Assembly: GCA_937927265.1 (NCBI GenBank)
Contig: CALBCO010000196.1
Span: forward strand, 1 to 14,157
Direction of reading: 5' to 3'
Source: an uncultured Verrucomicrobiae bacterium
Lineage (GTDB): Bacteria; Verrucomicrobiota; Verrucomicrobiia; Palsa-1439
DNA: 14,157 bases
This document shows, in pieces, positions 5,746 through 12,947 of the stretch; position 1 is the stretch's first letter; each line of letters begins with the position of its first letter. The notes beneath the pieces are model-generated. The model made no database searches. It saw only the letters and a list, made by a program, of their open reading frames with translations, and was not told the DNA's origin. Made by a program: the position numbers and the translations under genes.

Positions 5746-6485
5746 CCGAATCGGGCGACAACAACGTCCTGCTGTGCACCGAGGGATTGGTGAAGATTTA
5801 CGGTGGACGGCGCGTGGTCAATGGGGTGGACATTTACGTGCGGCGCGGCGAGGTGGTCGGCCTGCTGGGGCCGAACGGGGCCGGCAAAACGACGACCTTT
5901 TACATGACGGTCGGGTTGGTCCGGCCGAATGGCGGCCGGGTGTTTTTCGACGGGCAGGATGTCACTCACCGACCGATGCACGTGCGGGCGCGGCTAGGCA
6001 TGGGATACTTGTCGCAGGAGCCGAGCATTTTTCGAAAATTGACGGTCGAGGAGAATATTCTGGCAATCTTAGAGACGATGCCGCTGAACGCGGCGGAGCG
6101 GAAGTTCCGGTTGGATTATCTGTTGCAGGAACTGGATTTGACACCGCTGGCCAAGAGCAAGGCGTACACGTTGAGCGGCGGCGAGCGGCGGCGTTTGGAG
6201 ATCACCCGGTCGCTGGTGACCGGCCCGAAGTTGATGCTGCTGGATGAGCCGTTCAGCGGGGTGGACCCGATTGCGGTGTATGAGGTGCAAAAGATCATCG
6301 CCGAGTTGAAGCGCCGCGGGCTGGGGATTTTGTTGACGGACCACAATGTGCGGGAGACATTGCGAATTGTGGATCGGGCGTACATCATCAGCCACGGGCA
6401 GGTGTTGCGGGAAGGCACAAGCGAGTTTTTGATCAACGACCCCAAGAGCCGCGAGATTTACCTGGGGCCGGATTTCAGCATGTAA
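5742..6485 (+). CDS. lptB: LPS export ABC transporter ATPase LptB
   Basis: The 247-residue cytoplasmic ATPase drives extraction of LPS from the inner membrane with LptF and LptG (not in this window). Seen: Walker A GPNGAGKTT (43-51), Q-loop LSQEPSIF (90-97, the LptB form), ABC signature LSGGERRRLEI (144-154), Walker B LMLLDEP (164-170) with Asp168 and Glu169, D-loop SGVDP, and H-loop DHNV with His201. The C-terminal end EIYLGPDFSM matches the YLG-x-x-F ending of LptB and separates it from branched-chain amino-acid ABC ATPases. The GTG start at 5742 overlaps the lptA stop and is preceded by GAGGAAGGA (5722-5730). In many Proteobacteria rpoN follows lptB; here hpf follows after 23 bp. Confidence 0.95.
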   Translation: MTESGDNNVLLCTEGLVKIYGGRRVVNGVDIYVRRGEVVGLLGPNGAGKTTTFYMTVGLVRPNGGRVFFDGQDVTHRPMHVRARLGMGYLSQEPSIFRKLTVEENILAILETMPLNAAERKFRLDYLLQELDLTPLAKSKAYTLSGGERRRLEITRSLVTGPKLMLLDEPFSGVDPIAVYEVQKIIAELKRRGLGILLTDHNVRETLRIVDRAYIISHGQVLREGTSEFLINDPKSREIYLGPDFSM

Positions 6486-6508
6486 TCAACACAAGGAGTG
6501 ACGACATC

Positions 6509-7057
6509 ATGGAGATCATGGTCACCGGCCGGCATGTGGAAGTGACGGCGCCGCTGCGCCAATACGTCGCCAAGAAACTGGAGCAGATCGGGATTGATTT
6601 TCCCCGCATCCTCAGTGCGCATTTCATTCTGGAAGTGGAGAAGTTTCGGCAGATCGCGGAATTGGTATTGCACTGCGGCAGCCACATCACGATTGAGGCG
6701 CGCGAGGCCGGGGAGGACATGTATGCTTCCATTGACCGCGTGGTGGACAAAGCGGCCCGGCAGATGCGCAAGTACAAGACCAAGATTCAGAACCACCGTC
6801 CCCGCAAGGAGCCGGCGCTGGCCGTGGCGGAACAGGTATTGACACACGACTTGCACGAAGAGAGTGGCGGGCCTCGGGTGGTGCGCACTGAACAGTTTGC
6901 CATCAAGCCCATGTCGGTGGAGGAAGCCGTGCTGCAAATTGAGTTGGCGGAACACCGTCAGTTTCTAGTATTTCTCAACGCAGACACGCAGAAGGTCAAT
7001 GTCCTCTACCGGCGACGTAGCGGTGATTTGGGATTGATTGACCCGGTGCTGGCCTGA
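6509..7057 (+). CDS. hpf: Long-form ribosome hibernation promoting factor
   Basis: Binds the 30S subunit and pairs ribosomes into inactive 100S dimers when growth slows. The 182-residue length is the long form. Residues 1 to about 98 form the S30AE/YfiA domain (MEIMVTGRHVEVTAPLRQYVAKKLE, then basic KAARQMRKYKTKIQNHRPRK at 81-100). A low-complexity linker follows to about residue 125. The C-terminal dimerisation domain is clear: FAIKPMSVEEAVLQIELAEH (130-149), FLVFLNADTQKVNVLYRRRSGDLGLIDP (152-179). AAGGAG at 6493-6498 lies ten bases before the ATG. A second in-frame ATG at codon 4 is possible, but the first fits the family start better. It sits in the operon between lptB and hprK (2 bp gap). 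Confidence 0.95.
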   Translation: MEIMVTGRHVEVTAPLRQYVAKKLEQIGIDFPRILSAHFILEVEKFRQIAELVLHCGSHITIEAREAGEDMYASIDRVVDKAARQMRKYKTKIQNHRPRKEPALAVAEQVLTHDLHEESGGPRVVRTEQFAIKPMSVEEAVLQIELAEHRQFLVFLNADTQKVNVLYRRRSGDLGLIDPVLA

Positions 7058-7059
7058 CC

Positions 7060-8007
7060 ATGAACCAACGGCAACAACCAACCGTCACCGTGGAGCGGTT
7101 CTATCTGAACCACGCAGAGAACCTGCAACTTCGATTGGTCACCGGTGGTGGCGGATTGACGCGGCGGATTCTCGAAGGCTCGGTCAACCGCTGTGGGCTC
7201 GCTTTGGCTGGTTTTTTCAAGTATTTCGCGTTCAAACGAGTGCAAGTCATCGGTGCGGCCGAATGGCAGTTTCTCAAATCGCTACCCGAGCCCGAGCGCG
7301 AGCGGCGTGTTGAAGCCGTCTTGGCGGCAAAAATCCCGTGTCTCGTGTTTGCTCGCAACTTATCCGCATCGCCTGCGATGTTGGATCAAGCCGACCGGGC
7401 GGGAGTGCCGATATTCAAGACGAGCATGACCACGATGAAGTTTATCAACGCGGCCACCATCGCGCTGGAAATGGAATTCGCCCCGCAGGTCAGCGAACAT
7501 GGCTCGATGGTGGATATTCTCGGAATCGGGGTGTTGATTCGGGGCGAGAGCGGAATCGGCAAGAGTGAAAGCGTGTTGGCGTTGTTGGAGCGGGGCTACA
7601 GCTTGGTCAGTGACGACATCACCCGGTTCCGGCTGGTCGAGGGGCGCGAACTGGTGGGCACGTCGTCGGAAACCACGCGCTACCACATGGAGATTCGCGG
7701 GTTGGGCATCATCAATGTGCCGGCGGTCTTTGGCGTGCGCAGCGTTCGGCCCGAAAAACGCCTCGATTTGGTGGTGACGTTGATGGAGAGCGGTCAGATG
7801 GCCGAGGTGGATCGCGTGGGATTGGAGCGCCAGACCTACTCCATTTTGGGGGTAGAACTGCCGCATGTGGTCATCCCGGTCCGCTCCGGAAGGGACCTGG
7901 CGCGGTTGATTGAGGTGGCGGCTTTGGATCAGAAGCTGAAGAGTCTCGGCCACAACGCGGCCCGCGAGTTCAATGAACGGCTCATCGAACGGATGCGGAC
8001 CGGGTAG
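7060..8007 (+). CDS. hprK: HPr kinase/phosphorylase
   Basis: A bifunctional enzyme that phosphorylates HPr on its regulatory serine with ATP or PPi and can reverse the reaction, coupling energy state to PTS signalling. Length (315 residues) is normal. Seen: N-terminal domain with GSVNRCGLALAGFFKYFAFKRVQVIG (40-65); C-terminal kinase domain with His147 (EHGSMVDILGIG), Walker A GESGIGKS (162-169), Asp185-Asp186 in LVSDD, and the HprK signature MEIRGLGIINV (210-220). The gene starts 2 bp after hpf with no strong Shine-Dalgarno, so translation may depend on coupling. Its substrate HPr follows 10 bp downstream. In lineages lacking catabolite repression by CcpA, such HprK/HPr pairs usually serve regulation more than sugar uptake; that is an inference here. 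Confidence 0.95.
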   Translation: MNQRQQPTVTVERFYLNHAENLQLRLVTGGGGLTRRILEGSVNRCGLALAGFFKYFAFKRVQVIGAAEWQFLKSLPEPERERRVEAVLAAKIPCLVFARNLSASPAMLDQADRAGVPIFKTSMTTMKFINAATIALEMEFAPQVSEHGSMVDILGIGVLIRGESGIGKSESVLALLERGYSLVSDDITRFRLVEGRELVGTSSETTRYHMEIRGLGIINVPAVFGVRSVRPEKRLDLVVTLMESGQMAEVDRVGLERQTYSILGVELPHVVIPVRSGRDLARLIEVAALDQKLKSLGHNAAREFNERLIERMRTG

Positions 8008-8017
8008 GGCGCGAACC

Positions 8018-8317
8018 ATGAGCACGACTTCCCAAAGCGGCGCCCCCCGGCGGGCGGTGAAAGAATTCACCGTGCCCAACAGATTGGGGATCCACGCACG
8101 CCCCGCTGCACTGTTTGTCAAAGTGGCCAACAAATATCACAGCCACATCACTGTCGAGAAAGACGGCGAAGAGATCAACGGCAAGAGCATCATGGGGCTG
8201 ATGATGTTGGCGGCCGGGCAGGGCAGCAAGTTGAAAGTGGTCGCCGAGGGCGACGATGCCGTTGAGGCGTTGCAGGGGCTGGAAGAATTGTTTGTCAAAA
8301 AGTTCAACGAGGAGTAA
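8018..8317 (+). CDS. ptsH: Phosphocarrier protein HPr
   Basis: A 99-residue phosphocarrier that accepts phosphate from enzyme I on histidine and is modified by HprK on serine. Seen: PNRLGIHARPAALFVKVANKY (20-40), with His26 matching His15 of the classical protein, and GKSIMGLMMLAAGQGSKLKV (55-74), with Ser57 matching regulatory Ser46 (the spacing of 31 residues is conserved). Both sites being intact supports action with both neighbours, hprK upstream and ptsI downstream. The N-terminus has about 11 extra residues (MSTTSQSGAPRRAV) compared with classical HPr. The start at 8018 is the nearest ATG after the hprK stop; an upstream in-frame ATG at 7973 lies inside hprK and is unlikely. Confidence 0.95.
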   Translation: MSTTSQSGAPRRAVKEFTVPNRLGIHARPAALFVKVANKYHSHITVEKDGEEINGKSIMGLMMLAAGQGSKLKVVAEGDDAVEALQGLEELFVKKFNEE

Positions 8318-8331
8318 AAATCGGGCAAGCC

Positions 8332-10101
8332 ATGTCAGGCAAAACAACCAGTGAGCAGGTCTTTCAGGGCATTGGCGTGTCGCCCGGCGTGGCGCGCGGC
8401 CAGATCCTCGTCTATCGCATCGCCGAGGAAGCCATCCCACACTACGACATTACGCCGGAACAAGTGTCCCAGGAAATTGCCCGCTTCGAACAGGCCCTCA
8501 TTACCACCCGGCAGCAACTGCATGAGTTGCAGCAGAAAATCTCCTCCGGCATCGGCAGCGACGCGTCATCGAGCATCCTCGACGTCCATGTATCCATCAC
8601 GGAGGACCCGGCATTGATCGAGCCGGTCATCACCCGGCTCGAACAGGAAAAGAAAAACGTCGAGTTCATTTTCAACGAAATCACCCGCAAGTACATCCAC
8701 ACGCTGCAAGAGTTGCCCGATGAGTTCCTGCGCGAACGCGCCGTGGACGTGCAGGATGTCACCCGCCGAATTTTGCAAAACCTGCTCGGCCACACCCACC
8801 GGGGATTGACATCCGTCCCGCCGGGCACGATTGTTGTCGCCTACGATCTCGCGCCATCTGACACCTCTTCGCTGGATCGCGAACACGTAGCCGGATTCGC
8901 GACCGATGTTGGCAGCCACACGTCGCACACGGCGATCATGGCTCGCTCGATGAATATCCCTGCCGTGGTCGGACTGCACGACGCCAGCCAGCGCGTCCAC
9001 GACGGCCAACCGGCGATCCTGGACGGCTACAGCGGCACGCTGATTGTCGAGCCGAGCGAGCAGACGCTTTACATTTATGGCCAATTGCAGGTCAAACGCC
9101 ACTCCCTCGAAGAGCGGCTCGCCGCGCTGCGCGACCTGCCCGCCGAAACACTTGATGGCCACCGCGTACATCTCTCCGGCAACATCGAGTTGCTCCAGGA
9201 CATCGAGGGCCTCAAACACGTCGGCGCCGAGGGCATCGGCTTGTTTCGCACCGAGTACCTATTTTTAAACCGGCGGGATTTCCCCAGCGAGGAAGAACAG
9301 TACGAACAGTATGTCAGTGCAGTCCGGGCCATGAAGCCTCATCCCGTCATCATCCGCACCATTGATTTGGGGGGCGACAAGTTTCACAGCGACGAGGTCA
9401 CCCCGCCGGAAATCAACCCGTTCCTCGGCTTTCGCGGCATCCGGGTGTGCCTGGCGCACGTCGAGATGTTCAAAACCCAATTGCGCGCCATTTTGCGGGC
9501 CGGGGCGGAAGGTAATGCCAAATTGATGTATCCGATGATCAGTGGCGTCGCCGAAGTCGTGCAAGCCAACCGCATTGTCGAGGAAGTGATGGCCGACCTG
9601 AGGCGAGACGGCGTGCCCTTTGCCGAAAATATTGATATCGGCGCGATGATCGAGGTGCCGTCGGCAGCCTTGACGGCCGAGATGATCGCCACCGAGGTGG
9701 ACTTCTTCAGCATCGGCTCCAACGACCTTGTGCAGTACACCATGGCCGTGGACCGCGTCAACGAACGCGTCGCCAACCTCGCCGAGCCGGCTCACCCAGC
9801 CATCCTTCGCCTGCTGCGCAACTGCGTCGAAGCCGCCCACAACAACAACATCTGGATTGGTGTCTGCGGCGAAGTAGCCGGCCAACCACTCTATACCCCA
9901 CTGTTGATTGGCATGGGCGTGGACGAACTCAGCATGGGCACCGCCAACCTGCCGCGCGTCAAAGAAGTCATCCGCCGCATGAAACTGGAGGAAGCCCAGG
10001 AACTCGCCGCCGCCGCGCTGCACGCCATACACGCCCGCGACGTCGTCGCCATGCTCAAGGCGCTCATCCAGCGGATTGATCCCGACTTGTTGAGCAGTTG
10101 A
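8332..10101 (+). CDS. ptsI: Phosphoenolpyruvate-protein phosphotransferase (enzyme I)
   Basis: Transfers phosphate from PEP to HPr, the first step of the PTS. Length of 589 residues is close to the usual 570-575. Seen: N-terminal FQGIGVSPGVARG (11-23); the phospho-histidine site GSHTSHTAIMARSMNIPAVVG (194-214) with His199; the PEP-binding barrel with EGIGLFRTEYLF (300-311), DLGGDK (345-350), NPFLGFRGIR (362-371), GAMIEVPSAAL (437-447), FFSIGSNDLVQYTMAVDR (458-475); and the catalytic cysteine loop GVCGEVAGQP (510-519) with Cys512. All catalytic residues expected from E. coli EI are present. It begins 14 bp after ptsH and ends the operon. No EII sugar permease is in the window, so the pathway's final acceptor is not visible here. 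Confidence 0.96.
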   Translation: MSGKTTSEQVFQGIGVSPGVARGQILVYRIAEEAIPHYDITPEQVSQEIARFEQALITTRQQLHELQQKISSGIGSDASSSILDVHVSITEDPALIEPVITRLEQEKKNVEFIFNEITRKYIHTLQELPDEFLRERAVDVQDVTRRILQNLLGHTHRGLTSVPPGTIVVAYDLAPSDTSSLDREHVAGFATDVGSHTSHTAIMARSMNIPAVVGLHDASQRVHDGQPAILDGYSGTLIVEPSEQTLYIYGQLQVKRHSLEERLAALRDLPAETLDGHRVHLSGNIELLQDIEGLKHVGAEGIGLFRTEYLFLNRRDFPSEEEQYEQYVSAVRAMKPHPVIIRTIDLGGDKFHSDEVTPPEINPFLGFRGIRVCLAHVEMFKTQLRAILRAGAEGNAKLMYPMISGVAEVVQANRIVEEVMADLRRDGVPFAENIDIGAMIEVPSAALTAEMIATEVDFFSIGSNDLVQYTMAVDRVNERVANLAEPAHPAILRLLRNCVEAAHNNNIWIGVCGEVAGQPLYTPLLIGMGVDELSMGTANLPRVKEVIRRMKLEEAQELAAAALHAIHARDVVAMLKALIQRIDPDLLSS

Positions 10102-10126
10102 CACCAAGAATCATCGCCTCTATGGT
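10098..10126 (+). promoter_or_regulatory. Sigma70-type promoter before the small Cys-rich gene and efflux operon
   Basis: A perfect -35, TTGACA (10098-10103), overlaps the end of ptsI. It is followed after exactly 17 bases by TATGGT (10121-10126, 4/6 match). Transcription should begin at about 10133, the first base of the GTG start of the next gene, so this message also appears leaderless. It would separate the metal-efflux genes from the pts operon. Confidence 0.5.
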
Positions 10127-10132
10127 CGCGGC

Positions 10133-10390
10133 GTGTTGCGCGTCTTGACAGTATTGATTGCCGTGTTGCTGTTACTGGCAGCCGGCGTGGAAACGTCCTG
10201 CTGGGCCGGTGACGGTGATGAGGATTGCTGCCGCACGGCCCAGTGTTCGTTTTGCGCACAGTGCGCGATCGTCACGCTGGGCGCGTCGCCGCTCATCCTG
10301 CCGAATCGGATGACCACCTTGGCCGCCGAGAACGTCGCTGACTTGCTCAGTCCCGATCTCGGCCGGCTGACTCCTCCGCCTCGATTCTAG
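10133..10390 (+). CDS. Small exported cysteine-rich protein of unknown function
   Basis: No family is recognised with certainty. The 85-residue product starts with a hydrophobic signal-like stretch (MLRVLTVLIAVLLLLAAG, 1-18). It is followed by a short cluster with six cysteines (Cys23, 32, 33, 38, 41, 44; core DCCRTAQCSFCAQC) and ends in a proline-rich tail, LTPPPRF. Small exported proteins of this general shape often sit next to Cus/Czc-type efflux genes, so a metal-binding or metal-sensing role is inferred from the Cys cluster and position (65 bp before the outer-membrane channel gene). The start is uncertain: GTG at 10133 coincides with the predicted transcription start and has no Shine-Dalgarno; several in-frame TTG and GTG codons follow inside the hydrophobic stretch. 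That the reading frame is coding is supported by the signal-like N-terminus and the placement. Confidence 0.6.
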   Translation: MLRVLTVLIAVLLLLAAGVETSCWAGDGDEDCCRTAQCSFCAQCAIVTLGASPLILPNRMTTLAAENVADLLSPDLGRLTPPPRF

Positions 10391-10455
10391 ACCGCCTTCT
10401 GCGCCGGTCGTGTGTCGTTCCGTCGTGTCGTTGAACCCCTCAATCGAGGTCGAAG

Positions 10456-11709
10456 ATGAATGTTTTGTTTGGATCGTTGTCGTTGGTTGTTTTGGCTGCC
10501 GGACCGGTGGCGGCGTTGACGGTGGAGGAAGCAGTCCGGGTAGCGGTGGCCAAGAATCCCGCATTGGCCGCCGCCCGGCAACAGGTCGTGGCGACGGGCG
10601 GGCGCGCGGAGCAAGCGCGGTTGTGGCCCAACCCCGAACTGGAACTCGCCGCCGAAGATGTGCCCACGCGCGGCGGTGGATTATCGGAGTCGGTCAACTG
10701 GATCGGCGTGGCGCAGACCGTGCCCTTCCCCGGTAAGAAGGCGCTCGACGCGCGGATCGGCCGGCGCGAGGTGACAGCGGCGGAGCACGAATACCGGTTC
10801 CGCGAACGCGAACTGGTGCGCGACGTGAAAGCCGCCTTCTGGCGGGCGTTGGCGGCGGAGAAAAAACTCGGCGTTTCCCGCGAGTTGCTCGACCTCGCCG
10901 AATCGCTGGTGCAGGTGGCGGCCAAACGTGTCGAGGCCGGCGCGACCGGCCCGCAAGAAAGTTTGCGCGCCGAAATCGAGGCCGAACGCGCCCGGATCGA
11001 ATTGGCGGCGGAGGAACGCGACCGGGCCGTGGCGCTTCAGGAACTCGCCACGTTGCTCGGCCAACCGAATGAACAGTTGCCAGCCTTGCAGGGCGAGTTG
11101 CTTTCCGAGGTAGGGACGGACCGCCGGGCCGTCCGCGAAGAACCGGATACGGCGCGCCCGGCGGTCGCGCCCTACCATCCCAGCCTGGCGGCCGCCCAGG
11201 CCCACCGGGAGCGCGCTGAGTTGGAATACCGGCGCGCGAAACTCGACCCGTGGCCGGACGTGACGCTCGGCGTGGCCGGGGGGCGCGACATGGCGACAAA
11301 GGAAAACCTGCTGGAGTTTCGGGTGTCACTGCCGCTGCCGCTGTTCGACCGGGCACAGGGCCGGCAACGGGAGACCCGCGCACTGGCGGAAGCGGCCCGG
11401 CAGGACACCACCGCCACCGCGCAGCGATTGGGGCGGGAGTTCGCGGTGGCCAACGCCCGGCTCCGCGCCGCCACCGAACAAGTCGCCGCCTACCGGACGC
11501 GCATCCTGCCGAAGACCGAGGCGGCGTTGAAACTCGTCCGCGGCGGGTTCGAGGCCGGCAAGTTCGGTTTCCTCGACCTCGTGGACACTCAGCGCACGCT
11601 CGCCGAAGCCCGGCTCGCCTACTGCGACAAACTGCTCGAACTCAATCTCGCCCTCGCCGACCTCGATGCGTTGGCTGGAGCACAATCCATTACGGAGGAG
11701 TCACCATGA
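10456..11709 (+). CDS. Outer-membrane efflux channel of a heavy-metal RND system (CusC/CzcC-like)
   Basis: A TolC-type outer-membrane factor forming the exit duct of the tripartite pump. The 417-residue product has a signal peptide (MNVLFGSLSLVVLAAGPVAA, cleavage about residue 20). It continues LTVEEAVRVAVAKNPALAAAR (21-41), the usual start of the outer-membrane efflux repeat, then LWPNPELELAAEDVP (56-70). Long Ala/Glu/Arg-rich helices and a second repeat follow, from YHPSLAAAQAHRERAELEYRRAKLDPWPDVTLGV to GGFEAGKFGFLDLVDTQRTLAEARLAY. No lipobox is seen, so it is probably not lipidated. GAGG at 10446-10449 precedes the ATG and can pair with CCTC at 10438-10441 in a tiny 4-bp hairpin. Its TGA overlaps the adaptor start (ATGA). 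Metal specificity cannot be set by sequence reading. Confidence 0.9.
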   Translation: MNVLFGSLSLVVLAAGPVAALTVEEAVRVAVAKNPALAAARQQVVATGGRAEQARLWPNPELELAAEDVPTRGGGLSESVNWIGVAQTVPFPGKKALDARIGRREVTAAEHEYRFRERELVRDVKAAFWRALAAEKKLGVSRELLDLAESLVQVAAKRVEAGATGPQESLRAEIEAERARIELAAEERDRAVALQELATLLGQPNEQLPALQGELLSEVGTDRRAVREEPDTARPAVAPYHPSLAAAQAHRERAELEYRRAKLDPWPDVTLGVAGGRDMATKENLLEFRVSLPLPLFDRAQGRQRETRALAEAARQDTTATAQRLGREFAVANARLRAATEQVAAYRTRILPKTEAALKLVRGGFEAGKFGFLDLVDTQRTLAEARLAYCDKLLELNLALADLDALAGAQSITEESP

Positions 11710-12935
11710 AACACATTCTTACCTTCGTTCTCGCCGCCGCGCTGCTGACCGGCTGCGGCAAACACCAAGGTGAACACGCCGGCCACGACCACACCGGTCA
11801 CGCTCACGCCGAGGCGGCACCGGGCATGTGCGGCGAACACGGCGTGTTGGAAAAAGATTGCGGCATCTGCAATCCTGAATTAGTCGGCAAACTGCAGCCG
11901 GGCGAAGGACTAAAAGTGCGGTTGCCGGCCACAGACTCCGCCCAGATCACCGGCATCGAGACGGCCACACCCCGCGTCGGCGCGGCGGCGGACACCCTCA
12001 CGTGTGTCGCCGAACTGACGTTCGACCAGAACAAGCTGGCGCAAATCGCCGCGCCGGTCAGCGGCATGATCCAGAGCGTGGACACCGATCTCGGCGCGCA
12101 GGTCAAAGAGCACCAGCCGTTGGCCAAAATCTGGTCGGCGTCCATCGCCGAGACGGTGTCGCGGGCGGTGCTCTCGCACCAGACGTTGGCCCGCGAGCGC
12201 AAACTCCGCGCCGACGGCATCGCGCCGGCCAAGGACTTGCAGGAAGCCGAAGCCGCGCATCGGACGGCGTGCCAGCAGGCGCGGACACTCGGTTTCAGCG
12301 AGGCCGACATTGACGCGATGGGCGCGCAGCCGGACGCGCCGGTCTATCTCGAAGTCCGCGCGCCGTTTGCCGGCGAGATCATCGAGCGCAACGCCGTGCG
12401 CGGCGCGCGCGTCGAGGAAGGCAAGACGCTGTTCCTGCTCGCCGACCGCGCAATGATGTGGGCGATGTTGAGCGTGCCGGAAACGGCGCTCGCCACCATC
12501 GCGATTGATCAGCCGGTCACGTTGACGGTGGACGCGCTGCCGGGCCGCGAGTTTACCGGCAAGATCACATGGGTGTCCGCGCAAGTGGACGACCGCACCC
12601 GGTTGGCCAAGCTCCGCGCCGAAGTGCCCAACCCGGATGGCGTGTTGCGCGACAAAATGTTCGCCCAAGCGCGCGTTCTCATCCGGCAGGCCGCAAACGC
12701 GGTGCTCGTGCCGCCGGCCGCAATTCAACGGGTGGAGGGGCAGCCGCTGGTTTTTGTGAAGCTGGCCGATGACTTATTCGAGGCGCGCGCGGTCCGGTTG
12801 GGCGCGCGGCACAACGGCCACGTCGAGGTCCGCGAAGGACTCCGCGTCAACGAACCGATCGTGGTGACCCATGGGTTTGCCATGAAATCGCAACTGCTCA
12901 TGTCCCGCCTCGGCGCCGGGTGCGCCGATGATTAA
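11706..12935 (+). CDS. Histidine/cysteine-rich lipoprotein adaptor of a heavy-metal efflux pump (CusB/CzcB-like)
   Basis: The periplasmic membrane-fusion subunit joining pump and channel. The product is 409 residues from the ATG at 11706, which has GGAG (11696-11699) upstream and overlaps the channel gene stop; a longer reading upstream is the channel gene in another frame. Seen: lipobox LLTGC (lipidated Cys17), then a histidine-rich segment (His20, 24, 27, 29, 32, 34), then MCGEHGVLEKDCGICNPEL (41-59) with Cys42, His45, Cys52, Cys55, a likely metal-binding motif. The lipoyl/barrel-sandwich half-motifs are AAPVSGMIQSVDTDLGAQVK (115-134) and VRAPFAGEIIERNAVRGARVEEG, flanking a helical hairpin. 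The beta-barrel with VTLTVDALPGREFTGKI and the C-terminal membrane-proximal domain follow. The His/Cys N-terminus may load metal to the pump, as in CusB-type proteins. Confidence 0.92.
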   Translation: MKHILTFVLAAALLTGCGKHQGEHAGHDHTGHAHAEAAPGMCGEHGVLEKDCGICNPELVGKLQPGEGLKVRLPATDSAQITGIETATPRVGAAADTLTCVAELTFDQNKLAQIAAPVSGMIQSVDTDLGAQVKEHQPLAKIWSASIAETVSRAVLSHQTLARERKLRADGIAPAKDLQEAEAAHRTACQQARTLGFSEADIDAMGAQPDAPVYLEVRAPFAGEIIERNAVRGARVEEGKTLFLLADRAMMWAMLSVPETALATIAIDQPVTLTVDALPGREFTGKITWVSAQVDDRTRLAKLRAEVPNPDGVLRDKMFAQARVLIRQAANAVLVPPAAIQRVEGQPLVFVKLADDLFEARAVRLGARHNGHVEVREGLRVNEPIVVTHGFAMKSQLLMSRLGAGCADD

Positions 12936-12947
12936 CGGAACCGCGCC

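Noticed and set aside
6486..6508. Possible remnant of rpoN between lptB and hpf
   Set aside because: The gap is only 23 bp and holds the hpf ribosome-binding site; no trace of RpoN sequence is present.
9265..10107. Long minus-strand open frame of 280 codons antisense to ptsI
   Set aside because: Shadow of GC-rich coding sequence; composition (His, Asp, Val-rich) is that of a reverse-frame reading, and ptsI is complete with all catalytic motifs.
10122..10148. Eight-codon ATG frame (MVAACCAS) overlapping the start of the cysteine-rich gene, possibly a leader peptide
   Set aside because: It has no ribosome-binding site and would begin upstream of the predicted transcription start near 10133.
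10145..10150. Second perfect TTGACA inside the small cysteine-rich gene
   Set aside because: No acceptable -10 hexamer follows at 16-19 bases, and it lies within the signal-peptide coding region.
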